From Archaeoglobi archaeon (lineage in GTDB: Archaea; Halobacteriota; Archaeoglobi; Archaeoglobales; Archaeoglobaceae), in the NCBI GenBank assembly GCA_029259335.1, contig JAPDIY010000011.1, positions 1 through 45,272 on the forward strand: DNA of 45,272 bases, read 5' to 3'. The position numbers were made by a program, and so were the translations under genes. Below the pieces are notes generated by a model that had not been told where the DNA came from, searched no databases, and saw only the letters and a program-made list of their open reading frames with translations. This document shows, in pieces, positions 31,309 through 41,028 of the stretch; position 1 is the stretch's first letter; each line of letters begins with the position of its first letter.

Positions 31309-32307
31309 TCACGGAAACAGCGGTGGATATCTAAGTCCAATGGCTTCGTCAAAGCCCATCATCACATTCATGTTCTGAATTGCCTGCCCACTTGCCCCCT
31401 TCACGAGATTGTCAATAGCCGAGATCACAACAACCCTATCACCGCCGGGATGGATGGAGATGTCGCAGAAGTTGCTCCCCCTCACCTGACTCAGCTTAAC
31501 CTCATCCTGAAGTCTAACGAAGAAGCATTCAGCGTAAAACTTCTCATAAATGCTGTAAAGCTCTTCTCTGCTAAGCTCTCCCCTCAGAAAGACATGGGCG
31601 TTCGTTAATATTCCGCGAGATCCCGGAAAGACCTGAGGAGTGAAGGATATCTTGATATCGTTCTGCAATTTCCCAAGTTCCTGAACCATCTCGTAGTAAT
31701 GGCGGTGCTCGGTTATTTTATAGGGTACAACAGCCTCGTGCAGATTGGGATAGTGGGTGAAGGCCGAAGGACTCTCTCCAGCCCCTGTTATTCCGCTTTT
31801 ACAGTCAAAAACAACTCTTTCGATTAATTCGAGTTCTGCAAGAGGGGCTACGGCAAGAATTGTTCCCGTGGGATAGCATCCCGGATTTGCCACCAGATTT
31901 GCCTTCTCTATTTTTTCCCTGTAAAGTTCCGTAAGGCCGTATACAGCATCAACATATCCCTCGTGCTTTTTCCCGTAAACTCTTTCGTACGTTTCCCTGT
32001 CAAGTCTGTAGTCTGCAGAGATATCCACAACCTTCATACCCATTTCAAGCAGCTTCGGGACATACTTCATAGCTTCTCCATGTGGGACTGCCGTGAAGAC
32101 AATGTCGCAATCTGAAAAGTTATCCGTTTCGGGACTGCAGAACTTTAAGTCATAAAAACCCTTCAGGAATCTGTGGACTTTCCAGATCTCCTTACCCTCA
32201 TATCTTCTCGATGATGCTGCTGTAACCTCAGCTTCAGGATGGTTAGCAAGGATTCTGAGGAGTTCTGAGCCTGTATAGCCGCTTGCACCAATTATCCCGA
32301 CTTTCAT
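31309..32307 (-). CDS. argC: N-acetyl-gamma-glutamyl-phosphate reductase
   Basis: 332 aa. NADP-binding VGIIGASGYTGSELLRIL at the N terminus, the active-site Cys in ANPGCYPTGTILAVAPL near residue 140, and FTPQVFPGSRGILT and VRGSNFCDISIHPGGDR. Third step of arginine (or LysW-dependent ornithine) synthesis. No other arg genes are next to it, and the divergent gene starts 45 bp away. Confidence 0.95.
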   Translation of the reverse strand: MKVGIIGASGYTGSELLRILANHPEAEVTAASSRRYEGKEIWKVHRFLKGFYDLKFCSPETDNFSDCDIVFTAVPHGEAMKYVPKLLEMGMKVVDISADYRLDRETYERVYGKKHEGYVDAVYGLTELYREKIEKANLVANPGCYPTGTILAVAPLAELELIERVVFDCKSGITGAGESPSAFTHYPNLHEAVVPYKITEHRHYYEMVQELGKLQNDIKISFTPQVFPGSRGILTNAHVFLRGELSREELYSIYEKFYAECFFVRLQDEVKLSQVRGSNFCDISIHPGGDRVVVISAIDNLVKGASGQAIQNMNVMMGFDEAIGLRYPPLFP

Positions 32308-32352
32308 GAGAAAAAAGTGAAGAGGCTAAATATAGAGTTTACGAGAACTTAT

Positions 32353-32661
32353 ATGGTTGGAAAGAATGAGCTTGTTGAAGCGGTTGTTGAGAGTGGAGAC
32401 GGAGTTGTGATCAAGATAGAGGTCACTCCAAACTCCAAAAATGTTGCCTTTGGATACAACAAATGGAGAAAGGCAGTTGAGATAAAGCTAAAGAGCCCTG
32501 CCAAGTCCGGAAAGGCGAATAGAGAGTTGGTTGAAATTTTGAACGATCTTTTTGGGAAAGCAGAGATCCTGAGCGGGGAAAAGTCGAGACTTAAAACTGT
32601 AAAGGTGTGGAGAGATAAAGAGGAGGTTCTTGAAAAGCTCCTTTCGCTGATAGATCAGTAA
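32353..32661 (+). CDS. DUF167 (YggU) family protein
   Basis: 102 aa. DUF167 core: VVIKIEVTPNSKNVAFGYNKWRKAVEIKLKSPAKSGKANRELVEIL (residues of about 16-60), then GEKSRLKTVKV. Function unknown. CTAAATATA (32326-32334) is centred 23 bp before the ATG at 32353, so I prefer this leaderless start to the GTG at 32317. Confidence 0.88.
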   Translation: MVGKNELVEAVVESGDGVVIKIEVTPNSKNVAFGYNKWRKAVEIKLKSPAKSGKANRELVEILNDLFGKAEILSGEKSRLKTVKVWRDKEEVLEKLLSLIDQ

Positions 32662-32694
32662 ACTTGATAAGCAGATGTTAGAAGTAAAGCATGA

Positions 32695-32792
32695 GCGGGG
32701 GTTGCCGAGTGGCCAAAGGCGGTGGACTCAAGACCTGACGGGGAGAGATCCACTCCCGTAGGGGTTCGAGGGTTCGAATCCCTCCCCCCGCA
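32695..32792 (+). tRNA. tRNA-Leu (anticodon CAA) with a 15-nt intron
   Basis: Acceptor GCGGGGG (32695-32701) pairs with CCCCCGC (32785-32791); discriminator A, no encoded CCA. The T arm GAGGG-TTCGAAT-CCCTC is at 32768-32784. The anticodon stem GTGGA (32722-32726) pairs with TCCAC (32749-32753), and the anticodon CAA is at 32729-32731. An intron at 32733-32747 sits between positions 37 and 38, the canonical archaeal site. A long variable arm confirms class II (Leu). Confidence 0.95.
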
Positions 32793-33271
32793 CTGGGCAT
32801 TCATCAAAAGCAGTTCTCTGAAGTGTAACTTTATCGCCAAGCAGAGCGATAGATTGGAATGCCCACCACCGTTAAGAAAATGTTGATGGGCCATGTCATG
32901 GAGGATGTGCTTTTTGTGGCTCGTGACGTTTGCCTTATTTCAGGTTGAGCACTGGGAATGCTGGCATAATCTCTGAGTAAGGCTTTCGATGATCATGCGA
33001 TCTGTCTTCTCCCTAAGGCTTTCGGCATATTTTGCATTTCTCATTGGTTGAGATTCAGACAAAATAAAGTTAGAACTCGAGAGTTCATTTATAGGCTTCG
33101 TTATGATGCCTGAAGGTCACAAATCTCATTTCCTTGCAATTTTAAGAAACTCCTCTGAAAAATTGGCTTTGTAGATCATAAGCTATCGAAAAGTTCTCTA
33201 ACCTCTCGAATACTTTCGCATGTCTAAAGTTCGAAATTTCTTCAAGCCCGTTAAAGAAAAATTCTCCAAAC
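32793..33271. other. 479 bp without a supported gene; possible decayed reading frame
   Basis: I see no intact gene. On the minus strand one frame runs from an ATG at 33044 for 34 codons to a TGA at 32940-32942 and then stays open in the same frame for about 50 more codons to the tRNA; it includes EKTDRMIIESLTQRLCQ and VTSHKKHILHDMAHQHFL. This looks like a short gene broken by a stop, but I do not recognise it and there is no clear ribosome site or TATA box. Location next to a tRNA 3' end would suit an old integration remnant. Confidence 0.35.
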
Positions 33272-34336
33272 TCAAACCCCGATAAAGTAAATGAGCACAA
33301 AGAATATCATCATCATCAAAAGACCAAGCGGGACACCCATTCTCGCCCACTCACCCATTGTAATCCTCAATCTTCCTGCTGCAACAATATTCGGGATGTT
33401 ACCGGGAATTAGCATTCCACCAGAGATTATCAGACCCATCAACGCACCTTTGACTTGTAACTCTGATAACTGTGGGCCTATCTCAGCCGCTGCGAGAGTT
33501 GCGTTGTCAAGAACTGCAGAAATCATGTTCACCCAATATATGATCTCTGGAGGTATTTTTGATATGTACCAATCTATTATCGGCGTAAATCCCTCTCCGA
33601 GCAATACTAGGGCAGCAATAAAGACGTACACTTTAATAGCTCTGATTACAACCGTTCTTATTGTTTCCACATATTCAGGTACCTCTATATTCTCGACAGA
33701 TATATCACCAACTCTAATAGCACCGTATATACCCAGAATTACAACCGAAGGGATGACGTATTTTCCGATAAGCTCTACTAAATAAAAGAAATCCTCATTC
33801 AGCTTTTTTACAACTATGGTTGACAGCGGCTCTCCAACCGGGGTTAAAGCAGCACCCAGACCCACGGCAAAACAGGCTATGACAACAAACTCAATTTTTC
33901 TGTTCCTTTCAAGAGGTGTCACGAGGGCAATTTCAGCCAGAATTACTGCGGATACAATTACAGAAATTATGCTTGAGACTAGCCCGAATACCACAACGAC
34001 GATGAAGGCAAAAACACGCATTCCAAGTTTTCTAAGGACTGCAACAAGAAAGGAGTAAACCTGCCTGTTGAAAAAGTGTATGGCCAAGCCGACGATAAGA
34101 ACAACCTGAAAGATACCAATTGGAATCCCTGCGAATTCTGTGATTTTAAGAGGAGTTTCAATAGCTTCGATAACGAGTTCATAGCTCCACAAACCGCTTA
34201 TTGTGACAGAGGCTATACCCATTACCAGAAAAAAAGGTTCTAGGTTTTCTTCAACTCTCTTGACACGAAATGGGAGTATCAGAACAAGGGCAAGTATGAT
34301 AAAAAGACCTGTAGCAACAAACAAGTTTTCCTCCAT
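33272..34336 (-). CDS. DUF1646 family membrane transporter
   Basis: 354 aa with about ten transmembrane helices. It fits the DUF1646 group of the ion-transporter superfamily: GLGAALTPVGEPLSTIVVKKL near residue 155 and LDNATLAAAEIGP with GMLIPGNIPNIVAAGRL toward the C terminus, paired Pro/Gly/Asn breaks like those of Na+/H+ antiporter-type permeases. The transported ion is unknown. It stands alone between the tRNA region and the peptide-binding protein gene. Confidence 0.8.
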   Translation of the reverse strand: MEENLFVATGLFIILALVLILPFRVKRVEENLEPFFLVMGIASVTISGLWSYELVIEAIETPLKITEFAGIPIGIFQVVLIVGLAIHFFNRQVYSFLVAVLRKLGMRVFAFIVVVVFGLVSSIISVIVSAVILAEIALVTPLERNRKIEFVVIACFAVGLGAALTPVGEPLSTIVVKKLNEDFFYLVELIGKYVIPSVVILGIYGAIRVGDISVENIEVPEYVETIRTVVIRAIKVYVFIAALVLLGEGFTPIIDWYISKIPPEIIYWVNMISAVLDNATLAAAEIGPQLSELQVKGALMGLIISGGMLIPGNIPNIVAAGRLRITMGEWARMGVPLGLLMMMIFFVLIYFIGV

Positions 34337-34400
34337 GAAGCCAGCCTATTGCTGATGTATATATTTTTTGTGAAGATTGGTAGAATATAAAAAATAAAAT

Positions 34401-35954
34401 TTAAGAGGTTTCATATACAAGGTAGTATCTGAATATCATTGTTGGGTCAAGTGTTATGCCCTCTATGCTCTTCTTCGCCACAATTGTCAGCTTACCCTGT
34501 ATCAGCGGTATTATCGGTGCATCCTCTCCCAGCTTCTCCTGTACCTGTTTGTAAAGCTGCTCTCTCTCCTGCTGGTCAGTAGCTGTCGAAGCCTTTTCGA
34601 GCAACTCGTCCATTTCAGGATCGCTGTACGGATAGCCGAGCCAGTTGTTGGCAGTGCTCTTCAGGAATGGAGTTGTGTAGTCATCTGGATCTAGATAGTC
34701 AGGATACCATCCGAAGAGAGATGCCATCATTGCTCCCTTTCTTGCGTAGTCGACATAAGTTGACCACTCGGCACTCTTGAGCTCCACCTCGATCATTCCC
34801 GTCTTCTCAAGCTGCTCCTTCAGAACCTGAGCGAGATCCTTCTCCGTGTCACCGTAGTGTGTTGGTGTCCACCAGAGTTCAAGCTTCAGCTTGTTGTCTT
34901 CGCTGTATCCAGCCTGTTGCAGGTACTGCTTTGCAAGGTCTATGTTTCCATCTCCGTACTTCTCTTTGAAGACGTCAATGTGGCTCCACATTCCTATTGG
35001 CACGAGAGAATACAATGCCTCCACAGTGCCTCTATAGACTCTCTCAGCAATGTCATTTCTGTCTATTGCAGCTGCGATAGCTTTCCTCACATTAACGTCT
35101 TTCGTTGGATATTCCGTGCTTTCATTGCCGTTGAGCACGAGATATCTTATGAAACCACCGGGAGCTTCAATCACTTTCAGGTTGGCATTGGCTTTCAGGG
35201 ACTCGATGTCGATAGGTGTAAGCGTTCTCCAAGCAATGTCAATCTCTCCCTTCTCAATAGCGAGTCTGAGAGTTGTGGCATCCTTGTAGAACCTCACAAC
35301 GATTCTCTCAGTCTTGGGCTTGTCACCGAAGAAGTACGGGTTGGTTTCAAGGATTAACTCCTGATCTCTCTTCCACTCCACGATCTTGTAGGGGCCAATA
35401 CCTCCAGCCGTCTGGTCAGTATCAATTTCGTTTTCCTTGTATGCGGGATGGACTGGGAAGTAGGGTGGCGTGGCGAGTAGAGCGAGGAAGTAGGACGTGG
35501 GCTTCTTAAGCGTAAACTTGACTGTGTAGTCATCAACGGCTTCAACATCCTTCACGAAGTCCGTAACAAGCCATGATGGATCACCTTGTATGGACATGAC
35601 TCTCTTGATGCTCCTGACCACATCCTGAGCCTTGCATGGTGTGCCGTCAGCAAACTTCAGGTCCTTTCTCAGGTGGAAAATGTAAACCAAGCCATCTTCC
35701 TGCACCTCGTAGCTCTCTGCAAGGTATAACTCAAGTTCAGTTGTTCCGGGCTTGTATCTCACTAAACCCCCCATTACGTTGTTCAGTACCTCCCATGTGT
35801 AGAAGTCGTACGCGTTTGCCGGATCAAGGTCAGTAATTTTGTCCGTAACTCCGATTGTTATTGCCTTTACCTCTTCTTTTCCCTGCGGCTGCTGCGCGCA
35901 GCCTAGTAAAACCACTGCTACTATTACTGCCAATACAACAAATAGCTTTTTCAT
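34401..35954 (-). CDS. ABC transporter substrate-binding lipoprotein (peptide/nickel type)
   Basis: About 517 aa, SBP_bac_5 family. The N terminus is a lipoprotein signal with lipobox LLGC (Cys19). Family features: YDFYTWEVLNNVMGGLVRY, YIFHLRKDLKFADGTPCKAQDV, YFPVHPAY, VRKAIAAAIDRNDIAERVYRG and the C-terminal DAPIIPLIQ. It binds oligopeptides or similar ligands outside the membrane. I start at 35954 because AGTTATAAACC (35974-35984) lies 25 bp upstream; the frame extends to 35999. No permease or ATPase genes adjoin it, so the transporter partners are elsewhere. Confidence 0.92.
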   Translation of the reverse strand: MKKLFVVLAVIVAVVLLGCAQQPQGKEEVKAITIGVTDKITDLDPANAYDFYTWEVLNNVMGGLVRYKPGTTELELYLAESYEVQEDGLVYIFHLRKDLKFADGTPCKAQDVVRSIKRVMSIQGDPSWLVTDFVKDVEAVDDYTVKFTLKKPTSYFLALLATPPYFPVHPAYKENEIDTDQTAGGIGPYKIVEWKRDQELILETNPYFFGDKPKTERIVVRFYKDATTLRLAIEKGEIDIAWRTLTPIDIESLKANANLKVIEAPGGFIRYLVLNGNESTEYPTKDVNVRKAIAAAIDRNDIAERVYRGTVEALYSLVPIGMWSHIDVFKEKYGDGNIDLAKQYLQQAGYSEDNKLKLELWWTPTHYGDTEKDLAQVLKEQLEKTGMIEVELKSAEWSTYVDYARKGAMMASLFGWYPDYLDPDDYTTPFLKSTANNWLGYPYSDPEMDELLEKASTATDQQEREQLYKQVQEKLGEDAPIIPLIQGKLTIVAKKSIEGITLDPTMIFRYYLVYETS

Positions 35955-36080
35955 GTCATATAGCTCATGATAAGGTTTATAACTATATCTTGACTGCAAT
36001 TGGCAAAATACATTACAGCAATTACAGTAATGTGGAGAAAGTTTTTATTTACTGCTTTCAGGAACACTGGAGAAAAAAGT

Positions 36081-37061
36081 ATGATGGGGTTTGACAATGT
36101 AAAACCGGAGGAGATAGGAGAGTTCGATGGTGCTGAGCATCTGATGATACTCGCCTCTGAGCAATGTGTGGATGAGTTAAAGGAGAGCATCGCAGAACTA
36201 AAATCGCCATTCTTCGGAGCAATTTTTCCAGAAATCTTCTTCAGAGGTAGAAGATACTCGGACAGAGTAATTGTGGTGAGATTCGACTTTAAGGTGGATG
36301 TCTTCAGAGGGAGCGAACTTAAAGAAACAGATGGCAGAACCCTGATGGTTTTTGCAGATGGAAATTTTGATGGCTCAGAGGAGATTCTGGAAAAAGCTTT
36401 CATGAAATATGGCAGTGTCACATATATCGGAGGGGGAGCGGGCTCACTTGGTAAAAATATTCAGTGCCTGTTTGATACCCGCGGCTTTTTTAGCAAAGAC
36501 TGCCTCTTTGTTTCTCTGCCTTTCGAATTTAATGTGAAAGTTAGACATGGATGGAGAGCGACAGAGCTTGAGTTTATATCCACGAAAACTCAGGGGAGAA
36601 GGGTAGTTGAGCTGGACTGGAGATCGGCTTTTGACGTTTACAGCGAGGCGCTTGAGAGTATTGGAGTTGAAATAGATCCGGAGAACTTCTTTGACGTTGC
36701 AAAAGGATACCCTTTCGGATTGCGAAGGCTGGAGGGTGAGATGGTGGTAAAGGATCCACTTGCTGTTAACAGTGGAGCAATAGTATGTGCAGGAAAGGTG
36801 CCTGAGAACTGTGTCCTGAGCCTCATGCATGGTGATGCTAAATCGCTCTTGTCTGCTGCGAGAGAATGTGCCGACATCGAGGGGGAGAATCTGATAGCCT
36901 TTGACTGCATCTCTCGCATGCTTTATCTTAGTGAGCATTACAAACAAGAACTTAAATACCTAAAAGATGCTGCTGGAGCTATGACGATAGGAGAAATTGC
37001 GGCGAAAAAAACATATCCTGATTTTTACAATAAGACCGTCGTGGTGGGTGGTTTGGATTGA
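36081..37061 (+). CDS. FIST-domain sensory protein
   Basis: About 326 aa. A FIST N domain (SPFFGAIFPEIFF, GRTLMVFADGNFDGSEEIL, VTYIGGGAGSL) is followed by FIST C (YPFGL, VNSGAIVCAGKVPENCVLSLMHGD, IAFDCISRMLYLSEHY). FIST proteins are predicted small-ligand sensors, possibly for amino acids. I prefer the ATG at 36081, with GGAG upstream and GTTTTTATTT about 35 bp before; 36030 is an alternative. The next gene, a histidine kinase, starts inside its stop codon region, so the two form one sensory unit. Confidence 0.85.
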   Translation: MMGFDNVKPEEIGEFDGAEHLMILASEQCVDELKESIAELKSPFFGAIFPEIFFRGRRYSDRVIVVRFDFKVDVFRGSELKETDGRTLMVFADGNFDGSEEILEKAFMKYGSVTYIGGGAGSLGKNIQCLFDTRGFFSKDCLFVSLPFEFNVKVRHGWRATELEFISTKTQGRRVVELDWRSAFDVYSEALESIGVEIDPENFFDVAKGYPFGLRRLEGEMVVKDPLAVNSGAIVCAGKVPENCVLSLMHGDAKSLLSAARECADIEGENLIAFDCISRMLYLSEHYKQELKYLKDAAGAMTIGEIAAKKTYPDFYNKTVVVGGLD

Positions 37062-38986
37062 TTGGAAAAAAAGAGTTGGTGCTGACACTTTACGAGCTTT
37101 CAATGTTAATATCTCCCGGAGATCCAGAAAAACTTCTCACCGATTTTGGAAAAACAGTACTGAGGAGATTCAACTTCTCGTGCTTTTGTGCTGAAGTTCC
37201 AGTAATAAATCTGAACATTAGAATACCAGAGAAAGGAGAGTTTCAGCACTGCATTGAGTTTTCAGGAAAAATTCTGGAAATTCGGTTTTGTAGAGATGAA
37301 AAAATCCCACCTGAGTACTTTAAGGCGCTTAAACCTCTGCTCGAAAAGCTGGATTATACCCTCGAATACACGATATTGAGTAAAGAGAAAGAGGACATGC
37401 TTAGAAAAGCTCCAGATGTTGTTTTGTTTCTTGATAAAGAAGAGAAGATTGTTGAAATGAACGAAGCAGCTAGGAACGTTCTCGGAGACATTGTTGGTGA
37501 AAAATTGCCGGATGAGTGTAGAGGGGAAATATGTGAGCATGACGGAAGGATTTACAGCATTCAGACCTACGAGACATTTACAGGGAGTATTGTGGTTGGG
37601 AGGGATATAACGGATAGGGTTAGGCTGGAAAGAGAGCTTAAAGAGAGAGAGCAACTGTTCAGAACTCTTTCTGAAGTTTCCCCAGCAGGAATAATCGTTC
37701 ACCAGAAAGGAAAGATAGTATTCGCCAACGATATGGCTGAAAGATTAACGGGATACAGCAAAGAAGAGTTGACAGAGATGTCAGTTTGGGATATAATACA
37801 TCCTGACTACCGTAAAACTGCAGAAGAGATGCTGAAAAGAAGAGTAAGGGGTGAGAGGCCAGTTTACGAGCTGAAGATTGTTAGAAAGGACGGAAAGGAG
37901 AGATGGGTTCTTGTAAGTGGAAGTGTAATGATCTGGAAGGGAAAACAGGCGATTATTGTAGCATGTCTGGATATTACGGCAAGGAAGATTCTGGAGGATA
38001 AGATAAAGGAGAGTGAGGAGCTTTTCAGGAGTATTTTCAACCGCTCTCCAGTTGCGCAATGCATTCTCGTGGACGGGAGGTTTGAACTGGTAAATTCTGT
38101 GTTTGAAAGACTTCTGGGGTACAGCGTTGATGAGCTGATTGGAAAATGCAGTATCGAACTCGTTCATCCCGACGATAGAGAGAAGGTGAGAGAGAACGCA
38201 ATTAAGATGTTGAAGGGGGAGAGAACTCAACCGTACAGCTTTAGAGTGGTAAGGAAAGACGGTAAAATACTCTGGGCTTATGAAACCGTAATTCCCATCA
38301 GATACAAAGGGAAAAGAGCAGTTCTTGGCTTTGGTGTCGATATAACCGATCTGGAAACTGAAAGGAAAAAGCTAAAGGAGCTTACGGAGATGCTTGAGCT
38401 TATCAACAAGACTCTCCGCCACGATGTGCTCAACGCTCTGACTTCGGCAGTGGCATACCTCGAAATGGCCTTGGAAGAAGAAAATAGAGAATATGCTGAA
38501 AAAGCTATGGAGAGCGTTAGAAGGGCAGTTAGTATAGTGAAAAATATGAGAGCTTTCGAAAAAGCTGTGAAGAGTGGAGAACTGAAGTGCGTTGATGTGA
38601 GAGAGATTGCTGAGGAAGTGGCGAAAAACTTTGGAAATGTTGAAGTCTACGGTGAGGGCAGGGCGTTAGCGGATGATGGTCTGAGATCGGTCTTTGAAAA
38701 TATTATCCAGAATGCAGTGATCCACAGTGGGACGGACAAAATTAAAGTAACAATTGAGGAGGGCGAGGATTACTGCGAGATAAGGGTTGCCGATTACGGT
38801 AGAGGAGTGCCGGAAGAGATCAAGCACAGGATTTTCGAGGAGGGATTCAAGTACGGAGAAACTGGGCAGACCGGACTGGGGCTGTTTATCGTACGCAAGA
38901 TAGTTAAGAGATACGGTGGAGAGATATGGGTCGAAGACAACAGACCGAGAGGTTCAGTTTTTGTTGTAAGGCTCAGGAAGTGCTGA
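37058..38986 (+). CDS. PAS-domain sensor histidine kinase
   Basis: 642 aa, soluble. Residues of about 1-110 are an unrecognised, possibly GAF-like domain. Three PAS domains follow (about 115-195, 200-320 and 325-440, the last two with PAC segments VRKDGKERWV and VVRKDGKILWAY). The kinase core has the phosphoacceptor His455 in LRHDVLNALTSA, the N box ENIIQNAVIHS, and G boxes VADYGRGVPEE and TGQTGLGLFIVRK. The start is TTG, overlapping the FIST stop (TTGA); the next ATG is at 37103. No response regulator adjoins. It overlaps the convergent thioredoxin gene by 33 bp. Confidence 0.92.
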   Translation: MIGKKELVLTLYELSMLISPGDPEKLLTDFGKTVLRRFNFSCFCAEVPVINLNIRIPEKGEFQHCIEFSGKILEIRFCRDEKIPPEYFKALKPLLEKLDYTLEYTILSKEKEDMLRKAPDVVLFLDKEEKIVEMNEAARNVLGDIVGEKLPDECRGEICEHDGRIYSIQTYETFTGSIVVGRDITDRVRLERELKEREQLFRTLSEVSPAGIIVHQKGKIVFANDMAERLTGYSKEELTEMSVWDIIHPDYRKTAEEMLKRRVRGERPVYELKIVRKDGKERWVLVSGSVMIWKGKQAIIVACLDITARKILEDKIKESEELFRSIFNRSPVAQCILVDGRFELVNSVFERLLGYSVDELIGKCSIELVHPDDREKVRENAIKMLKGERTQPYSFRVVRKDGKILWAYETVIPIRYKGKRAVLGFGVDITDLETERKKLKELTEMLELINKTLRHDVLNALTSAVAYLEMALEEENREYAEKAMESVRRAVSIVKNMRAFEKAVKSGELKCVDVREIAEEVAKNFGNVEVYGEGRALADDGLRSVFENIIQNAVIHSGTDKIKVTIEEGEDYCEIRVADYGRGVPEEIKHRIFEEGFKYGETGQTGLGLFIVRKIVKRYGGEIWVEDNRPRGSVFVVRLRKC

Positions 38987-39238
38987 AATCTGCTCTTTTA
39001 TTGTACTAAGAGCTGTTTCGAAGTCTGCAAAGCCCATAAACCCTCCTACAGTCTCTCCGTTATCTGTCAAAACAAGAGTGGGCAAGATCATAACCTCAAA
39101 TTTTTCAGCTAGTTCCCAGTTTTCATCAACATCCACGATCTCGAACTCAATGCCCACCTCCTTCTCAAGCCTTTTCACAACATTCTCAAAATGTCGACAG
39201 TAAGGACAGTATTTGCTCGTGAATACGATCGCTTTCAT
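38954..39238 (-). CDS. thioredoxin/glutaredoxin-like protein
   Basis: 94 aa. The thioredoxin fold starts KAIVFTSKYCPYCRHFENVV with a CPYC active site, the dipeptide typical of glutaredoxins; the cis-Pro is in FEVMILPTLVL. Likely a cytoplasmic thiol-disulfide exchanger. It begins 2 bp upstream of the infB stop on the same strand, so it is the last gene of the L7Ae-IF2 transcript. Confidence 0.9.
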   Translation of the reverse strand: MKAIVFTSKYCPYCRHFENVVKRLEKEVGIEFEIVDVDENWELAEKFEVMILPTLVLTDNGETVGGFMGFADFETALSTIKEQISALPEPYNKN

Positions 39239-39240
39239 AA

Positions 39241-41028
39241 CTACTTGCCCCAGAACGGGTTATCCTTTCTTTTTATTTCGAGAAACTCCAGAAAAGCATT
39301 CTTCGTATCTTCATCGAGGGAGTCGAGAAGATCCCGCTCTATCACTCTTGCATGCCTTTCAGGAACGTCAACGTAGAGCACTTCATCCCCCTCAAGCTGC
39401 CTGCCGATTGTAACATCCTCAATCGCAACTGCAATCTCGTCTCCCGCTTTTGCAACCGCAATGTTCTTACCCTCCTTCTGCATCGTCCTCACGGTTCCGG
39501 CTCTGGATCCATCGGGTTTTATCAGATCCACACCCCTCTTCAACTCCCCGGCCATAACCCTGACACCGACAATTGCTGGCTTGCTCCTCCTGAATATGAA
39601 CTCCTTCAGCAGCTTGATCTTCCCCGGCTTGATCAGAGCCTCAACCTTCTGTCTCTCTCTCGCCAGCCTCTCCTCCTCCCTCCACTTGACAAAATTCTCG
39701 ATCAGAGCATAGATAATCTCATGCGAGAAAATCCTAACCCCGTATTTTTTTGCCTCCTCCTCGACTCCGGGGAGTAGCTTAACGTTGAAGGCGAGAACAA
39801 CCTTGTTGAGTTCGTCCCTATTCGCTGAAGCATCAACTACATCCCTCTTGTCAACATCTCCAACCTCCGCCTTCTTTATCGGTATACTCTCAAGTCTGAG
39901 CTCGTTTATCAAAGCCTCAAGAGAACCGAGAGTGTCTGTCTTTAAAACAACACCCTCCTCGTCAGTTCTTATTACGATCTCTTCGTACTCTTTCTTTATT
40001 CTCTTCTCGAAAGCCTTTATATCCTCCTCGCTCTTGACCGCCTCGAACTCACTACCCGCAAGCACGTTTTCGAGATTCGGGGCTACGATCTTTATTCCCG
40101 CAGCAGCCGTAACACTCTTTACACTCTTAAATCTGCTCTCAACCCTCATCTCTCTGACCGGTGGGGGTTTAAGAATGGCTTTAATGTTCGTAACTATAAC
40201 CTCGTCCTTTCCAGCGATCGCAATTCTATCTCCCACTTTAAGCGTTCCATCATAGAGGATGGCGTCACATGTAACACCAAGCCCTCTCTCTTCCTTCACC
40301 TCAAGTACAGTCCCTTTCGCTTTTCCACCAATGTGGAGCCTTAGGTTCTTTTCGAGATACCTCTGAGCAAGTCCAACGAGGATGAGCAGCAGCTCAGGAA
40401 TTCCCTCACCCTTCAGAGCAGAAATGGGCACAACTGCAACCGTCCTTGTGAAGTCGCTTATCCTGTCAAATCTGTCGGCAGAGAACCCGAAGCGATATAG
40501 TTCGGCAACTAGGCTGTATATGCGATTCTCAAGATTCTGCTTGGCTATTTCTTCCTGCATCGCGTAACTTTTCATGAACGGTGCATCTTCCTGACTCTGC
40601 CAACCCGGAATTCTGTCAATCTTGTTTGCAGCAACCACAAATGGTGTTTTGAACGTCCTGAGGATGGATAAGGCCTCTTCAGTCTGGGGCTTGAATCCCT
40701 CGTTTATATCCACAATCAAAACGGCTAAGTCGGCTAAAGCTCCTCCCCTCCTTCTGAGATTCGTAAAGGCCTTGTGACCGGGTGTATCAATAAAAAGAAG
40801 GCCGGGGATCTTTACGTCAACCTTCCATATATCTCTGCAAATCTGCTTGATTACATCAATCGGCACCTCTGTGGCACCGATATGCTGGGTTATTCCCCCA
40901 GCTTCCTTGGCTACAACCCTTGACTTTCTTATCCTGTCCAGCAGGGTCGTCTTACCATGGTCTACATGCCCTAAAACAGCTACTATCGGTGTTCTGAGCG
41001 GCTTTCTATCTTTCTCTTTGTCGCTCAT
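39241..41028 (-). CDS. infB: translation initiation factor IF-2 (aIF5B)
   Basis: 595 aa, the short archaeal/eukaryotic eIF5B type without a long N-terminal extension. G1 [20 protein letters not shown]2 [13 protein letters not shown]3 [16 protein letters not shown]4 ANKIDR; domains II-IV follow, with [13 protein letters not shown] near the C terminus. GTPase for subunit joining. The ATG at 41028 overlaps the ndk stop (ATGA); the frame extends six codons upstream. Confidence 0.97.
   Translation of the reverse strand: MSDKEKDRKPLRTPIVAVLGHVDHGKTTLLDRIRKSRVVAKEAGGITQHIGATEVPIDVIKQICRDIWKVDVKIPGLLFIDTPGHKAFTNLRRRGGALADLAVLIVDINEGFKPQTEEALSILRTFKTPFVVAANKIDRIPGWQSQEDAPFMKSYAMQEEIAKQNLENRIYSLVAELYRFGFSADRFDRISDFTRTVAVVPISALKGEGIPELLLILVGLAQRYLEKNLRLHIGGKAKGTVLEVKEERGLGVTCDAILYDGTLKVGDRIAIAGKDEVIVTNIKAILKPPPVREMRVESRFKSVKSVTAAAGIKIVAPNLENVLAGSEFEAVKSEEDIKAFEKRIKKEYEEIVIRTDEEGVVLKTDTLGSLEALINELRLESIPIKKAEVGDVDKRDVVDASANRDELNKVVLAFNVKLLPGVEEEAKKYGVRIFSHEIIYALIENFVKWREEERLARERQKVEALIKPGKIKLLKEFIFRRSKPAIVGVRVMAGELKRGVDLIKPDGSRAGTVRTMQKEGKNIAVAKAGDEIAVAIEDVTIGRQLEGDEVLYVDVPERHARVIERDLLDSLDEDTKNAFLEFLEIKRKDNPFWGK

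Noticed and set aside
30844-31608. 254-aa plus-strand frame
   Set aside because: Spans the antisense of S19e, the YhbY-like gene and argC, all clearly real; no homology recognised.
32655-32894. 79-aa minus-strand frame across the tRNA
   Set aside because: It translates the tRNA-Leu gene in antisense; the tRNA is certain.
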